A stretch of DNA of 9,140 bases from Campylobacterota bacterium. GTDB lineage: Bacteria > Campylobacterota > Campylobacteria > Campylobacterales > Sulfurovaceae. Of this stretch, positions 7,789-9,140 are shown one piece after another. The notes beneath the pieces were generated by a model. That model saw nothing but the letters and a program-made list of their open reading frames with translations. It was not told the origin of the DNA and did no database searches. Positions within the stretch are counted from its first letter, which is position 1. Each line of letters opens with the position of its first letter. Location: positions 1 to 9,140 of the forward strand of contig JAADEA010000053.1 in NCBI GenBank assembly GCA_013153675.1, in the 5' to 3' direction. A program made the translations under genes and the position numbers.

Positions 7789-7930
7789 TTTCTACTCCAT
7801 TTCCTTTTCCCCATTTTGGGTCTGCTTTATAGCCACATCCACTAAATAAGATAATAAAAAGCAAAAATAAAAGTGGTATAATTGCACCATGAAAACTATT
7901 CAAGATATTTTTAACAACCTTAAAAGACAA
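7772..7930 (-). CDS. Very short lipoprotein (LptM/YifL-like in style)
   Basis: A 52-codon frame ends with TGA at 7772-7774, overlapping nadB by 17 nt. Residues 1-31 form a lipoprotein signal peptide: an N-region with Lys4 and Lys7, a hydrophobic core rich in Leu, Ile and Phe (17-29), and the lipobox Phe-Ser-Gly-Cys with Cys32 as the expected lipidated residue. The mature part would be only 21 residues, starting CGYKADPKWGKG. Small Gly-Cys-Gly-Tyr/X-Lys lipoproteins of this type include LptM (YifL), which helps assemble the LptD LPS translocon; the kinship here is an inference from that pattern. I chose TTG 7928-7930 because a strong AGGGAGGAG stands 8 nt upstream and it gives a charged N-region. 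TTG 7901-7903 would give 43 residues but has no SD at proper distance and no lysines before the core. Its 5' end is antisense to the DUF721-like gene over 42 bp. Its final codons act as the nadB start signal. Confidence 0.68.
   Translation of the reverse strand: MSFKVVKNILNSFHGAIIPLLFLLFIILFSGCGYKADPKWGKGNGVEIGKSV
7785..7799 (-). promoter_or_regulatory. Overlapping SD/stop/TTG start cassette of nadB, inside the lipoprotein gene
   Basis: The minus strand reads TGGAGTAGAAATTGG. In the lipoprotein frame it encodes Gly-Val-Glu-Ile-Gly. In the nadB frame it gives GGAG (7795-7798), a TAG stop (7792-7794) and the TTG start (7786-7788) after a 6-nt spacer. Only one base differs from the cassette at the Sir2 start (3102-3116). 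Confidence 0.75.
7874..7882 (+). promoter_or_regulatory. Extended -10 promoter of the DUF721-like gene, predicted leaderless
   Basis: TGGTATAAT is a perfect TGnTATAAT element. The region 7848-7870 is A-rich and has no TTGACA-like -35 at 16-18 nt, which is common for sigma70 promoters in Campylobacterota. Counting the last T of the hexamer (7882) as -7 places +1 at 7889, exactly the A of the ATG. No AGGAG-like site lies between the element and the ATG. The element is embedded in the signal-peptide codons of the lipoprotein gene on the other strand. Confidence 0.65.
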
Positions 7931-8353
7931 AATATTATCTCCTCCCTTTCTAAATATAGATGTTTTAATAGATTTATTAAGCTATTACCAGCTCCCTACC
8001 AAAAAGCAATAGCATTTATCTATACAAAAGATAATAAGCTATTTATTGCCCTATCTCATCCAGGTTATAAAATGGAATTCAATTATAATAAAGAATTATT
8101 AAAAAACCTATTAACCCAAATCTCACTATTAGATAAAAGGTGTAATGAGATATTTAAAGGAATCAATGATATAGTAATTTTCATATCTAAGCTATCTTAT
8201 AATCTTTCTGAAACAAAAGAAGAGACTATTCCTTACTATTTTGAAAAATCAAAAGGCGAATTTAAAATAGAGCTAAAAGATAAAGATTTAGCCAAAATAT
8301 TAGAAGAGATAAAAGGATTAATTAAAAAGAATGGAAAAAGAAGAACTTCTTAA
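7889..8353 (+). CDS. DUF721/DciA-like hypothetical protein
   Basis: This is a 154-residue soluble, basic protein without signal peptide or membrane segment. Its first two thirds resemble the DUF721 (DciA) fold: a helical N-terminus (1-32), then a beta-hairpin and helix at about 41-78 with [14 protein letters not shown] followed by [12 protein letters not shown], then a strand INDIVIFIS (92-100). DciA in other bacteria loads or assists the replicative helicase, but I base the link only on secondary-structure pattern and a few hydrophobic positions, so the function is uncertain. The C-terminal third (107-154) is very rich in Lys and Glu and probably helical. The start is ATG 7889; the next in-frame Met is residue 62, inside the domain. 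No Shine-Dalgarno is present, fitting a leaderless mRNA. It overlaps uvrC by 23 nt, so the two genes form an operon and are probably co-translated. A small hypothetical gene beside uvrC and near guaA is, as far as I recall, also seen in Campylobacter. Confidence 0.75.
   Translation: MKTIQDIFNNLKRQNIISSLSKYRCFNRFIKLLPAPYQKAIAFIYTKDNKLFIALSHPGYKMEFNYNKELLKNLLTQISLLDKRCNEIFKGINDIVIFISKLSYNLSETKEETIPYYFEKSKGEFKIELKDKDLAKILEEIKGLIKKNGKRRTS
7939..7950 (-). promoter_or_regulatory. Strong Shine-Dalgarno for the short lipoprotein gene
   Basis: The minus strand reads GAAAGGGAGGAG, ending 8 nt before TTG 7928-7930. It is the longest purine SD-like match at any start in the window. It lies antisense within codons 17-21 of the DUF721-like gene (Ile-Ser-Ser-Leu-Ser), so it could also be a by-product of that coding sequence. 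Confidence 0.5.
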
Positions 8354-9140
8354 AAAGATAAAACAGCTACCTCAGCTTCCTGGAGTTTATCAATATTTCG
8401 ACAAGAATGGAAAACTACTATATATAGGAAAAGCAAAAAATCTTCAAAAAAGAGTTAAAAGTTACTGGAGATTTAATCCTATATTTAAACCAGCTCCTAA
8501 TCTATCACCAAGAATTTTAAAGATGTTATTTGAAACATATCAATTAGACTTTATTGTTGTAGATAGAGAAGATGAGGCACTTATTTTAGAAAATTCACTA
8601 ATTAAGCAACTTAAACCAAAATATAATATTCTATTAAGAGATGATAAAACATATCCATATATCTATATTGATAACTCCCAACCTTTTCCACGCTTTGAAA
8701 TTACAAGAAAGGTACTCTCAAAAAAAGAGATAGAATATTTTGGACCATTCCCAAATGGAGCAAAAGCTCTTTTAGATTCTATCTATGAATTATACCCTTT
8801 AGTTCAAAAAAAGAGTTGCCTAAGAGAAAAGAGAGCTTGTCTATTTTATCAAATTAAAAGATGTCTTGCCCCTTGCGAAGGATTAATAGATTCTACAACA
8901 TATAAAAAAATCACCAAAGAGGCAAAAGAGGCTATATTAAACAAAAATATTATTATTGAAAAACTCACATCAAAAATGCTCTTTCTTGCTCAAAAGGAGA
9001 GATTTGAAGAAGCTGCCATATTAAGAGATAAAATAAAAGAGATTGAAAAGATAAATATTAGCTCTAATATAGATTTAGCAAAAAGAGAAGATATTGATAT
9101 TTTTGCAATAGATATTAATAAAGATTTAAAAAGAGGAGTT
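8331..9140 (+). CDS. uvrC: UvrABC system protein C, N-terminal part (3' end outside window)
   Basis: The frame is open from ATG 8331 to the window edge, 270 residues of a protein normally about 600. UvrC makes the 3' and 5' incisions around DNA lesions in nucleotide excision repair, acting in the cytosol with UvrA and UvrB. The N-terminal GIY-YIG nuclease domain, which makes the 3' cut, shows GVY (18-20), YIG (31-33), Arg41 and the metal-binding Glu87 in [10 protein letters not shown] four-cysteine cluster follows (C163, C170, C178, C182, ending CLAPC), matching the proposed 4Fe-4S ligands. The UVR motif that contacts UvrB lies at about 206-241 ([14 protein letters not shown]). The last residues begin the RNase H-like endonuclease domain. 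The start overlaps the upstream gene by 23 nt; AAAAGGA at 8311-8317 is 13 nt away, so the SD is weak and coupling to the upstream gene is likely. The first Cys spacing (C-x6-C) is shorter than the C-x11-C I recall for E. coli. Confidence 0.96.
   Translation, partial: MEKEELLKKIKQLPQLPGVYQYFDKNGKLLYIGKAKNLQKRVKSYWRFNPIFKPAPNLSPRILKMLFETYQLDFIVVDREDEALILENSLIKQLKPKYNILLRDDKTYPYIYIDNSQPFPRFEITRKVLSKKEIEYFGPFPNGAKALLDSIYELYPLVQKKSCLREKRACLFYQIKRCLAPCEGLIDSTTYKKITKEAKEAILNKNIIIEKLTSKMLFLAQKERFEEAAILRDKIKEIEKINISSNIDLAKREDIDIFAIDINKDLKRGV

Noticed and set aside
7275..7849. Three plus-strand open frames antisense to the nadB N-terminal half and the lipoprotein gene
   Set aside because: They overlap one another and the conserved FAD-binding region of nadB, and show no domain or start signals.
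7792..7890. Minus-strand frame ATG 7890 to TAG 7792 (32 residues, starting MVQLYHFYF), in the same frame as nadB
   Set aside because: It has no SD and no recognisable protein features. The alternative frame over the same bases gives a full lipoprotein signal with FSGC lipobox and a strong SD, so this one is taken as a shadow.
7953..7958. TATATT as a -10 element for the lipoprotein-nadB operon (minus strand)
   Set aside because: Transcription would start within the SD itself, and there is no convincing -35 or TG extension. The operon promoter is left unassigned; it may lie inside the DUF721-like gene.
1..9140. tRNA genes, CRISPR arrays, insertion sequences, prophage or defence genes
   Set aside because: None is visible by eye. 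Coding regions are nearly contiguous and all recognisable genes are chromosomal housekeeping types.

Overview
The window is A+T-rich bacterial DNA that is almost entirely coding. It most resembles a member of the Campylobacterota (formerly Epsilonproteobacteria). This is inferred from the strong A+T bias, from the gene set (nhaD next to nadB; guaA near uvrC with a small hypothetical gene in front of it) and from protein style; no rRNA or other phylogenetic marker is present to prove it. There are no insertion sequences, CRISPR arrays, tRNAs or phage genes.

Layout. (1) 1-315, plus strand: the 3' end of a soluble-lytic-transglycosylase-type gene. (2) 320-2179, minus: htpG, convergent with the first gene, with its own sigma70-type promoter. 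(3) 2284-7930, minus: a tightly packed, apparently single operon read from right to left: a very short lipoprotein gene, nadB (L-aspartate oxidase), nhaD (Na+/H+ antiporter), guaA (GMP synthase), dgkA (diacylglycerol kinase) and a divergent Sir2-family deacylase. Spacings are between -17 and +8 nt, and a weak terminator-like hairpin follows the Sir2 gene. (4) 7889-9140, plus: a 154-residue DUF721/DciA-like gene overlapping the start of uvrC, which runs off the window.

How the genes fit together. The minus operon mixes nucleotide metabolism (NadB opens NAD synthesis, GuaA makes GMP), envelope and ion functions (lipoprotein, NhaD, DgkA) and an NAD-consuming Sir2 enzyme. NadB and Sir2 therefore sit at the two ends of one likely transcript as NAD producer and NAD consumer.

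The window is mostly housekeeping and I see no clearly new system. The most unusual signals are in how genes are started. First, two genes of the operon (nadB and sir2) begin at TTG inside nearly identical 15-nt cassettes. In each, the last codons of the upstream gene (encoding Gly-Val-Glu-Val/Ile-Gly) also supply the Shine-Dalgarno sequence, an in-frame TAG and the TTG start. Second, the 52-codon lipoprotein gene and the DUF721-like gene are divergent with overlapping 5' ends. Third, the DUF721-like gene has a perfect extended -10 element placed so that transcription would begin on the A of its ATG, which predicts a leaderless mRNA.
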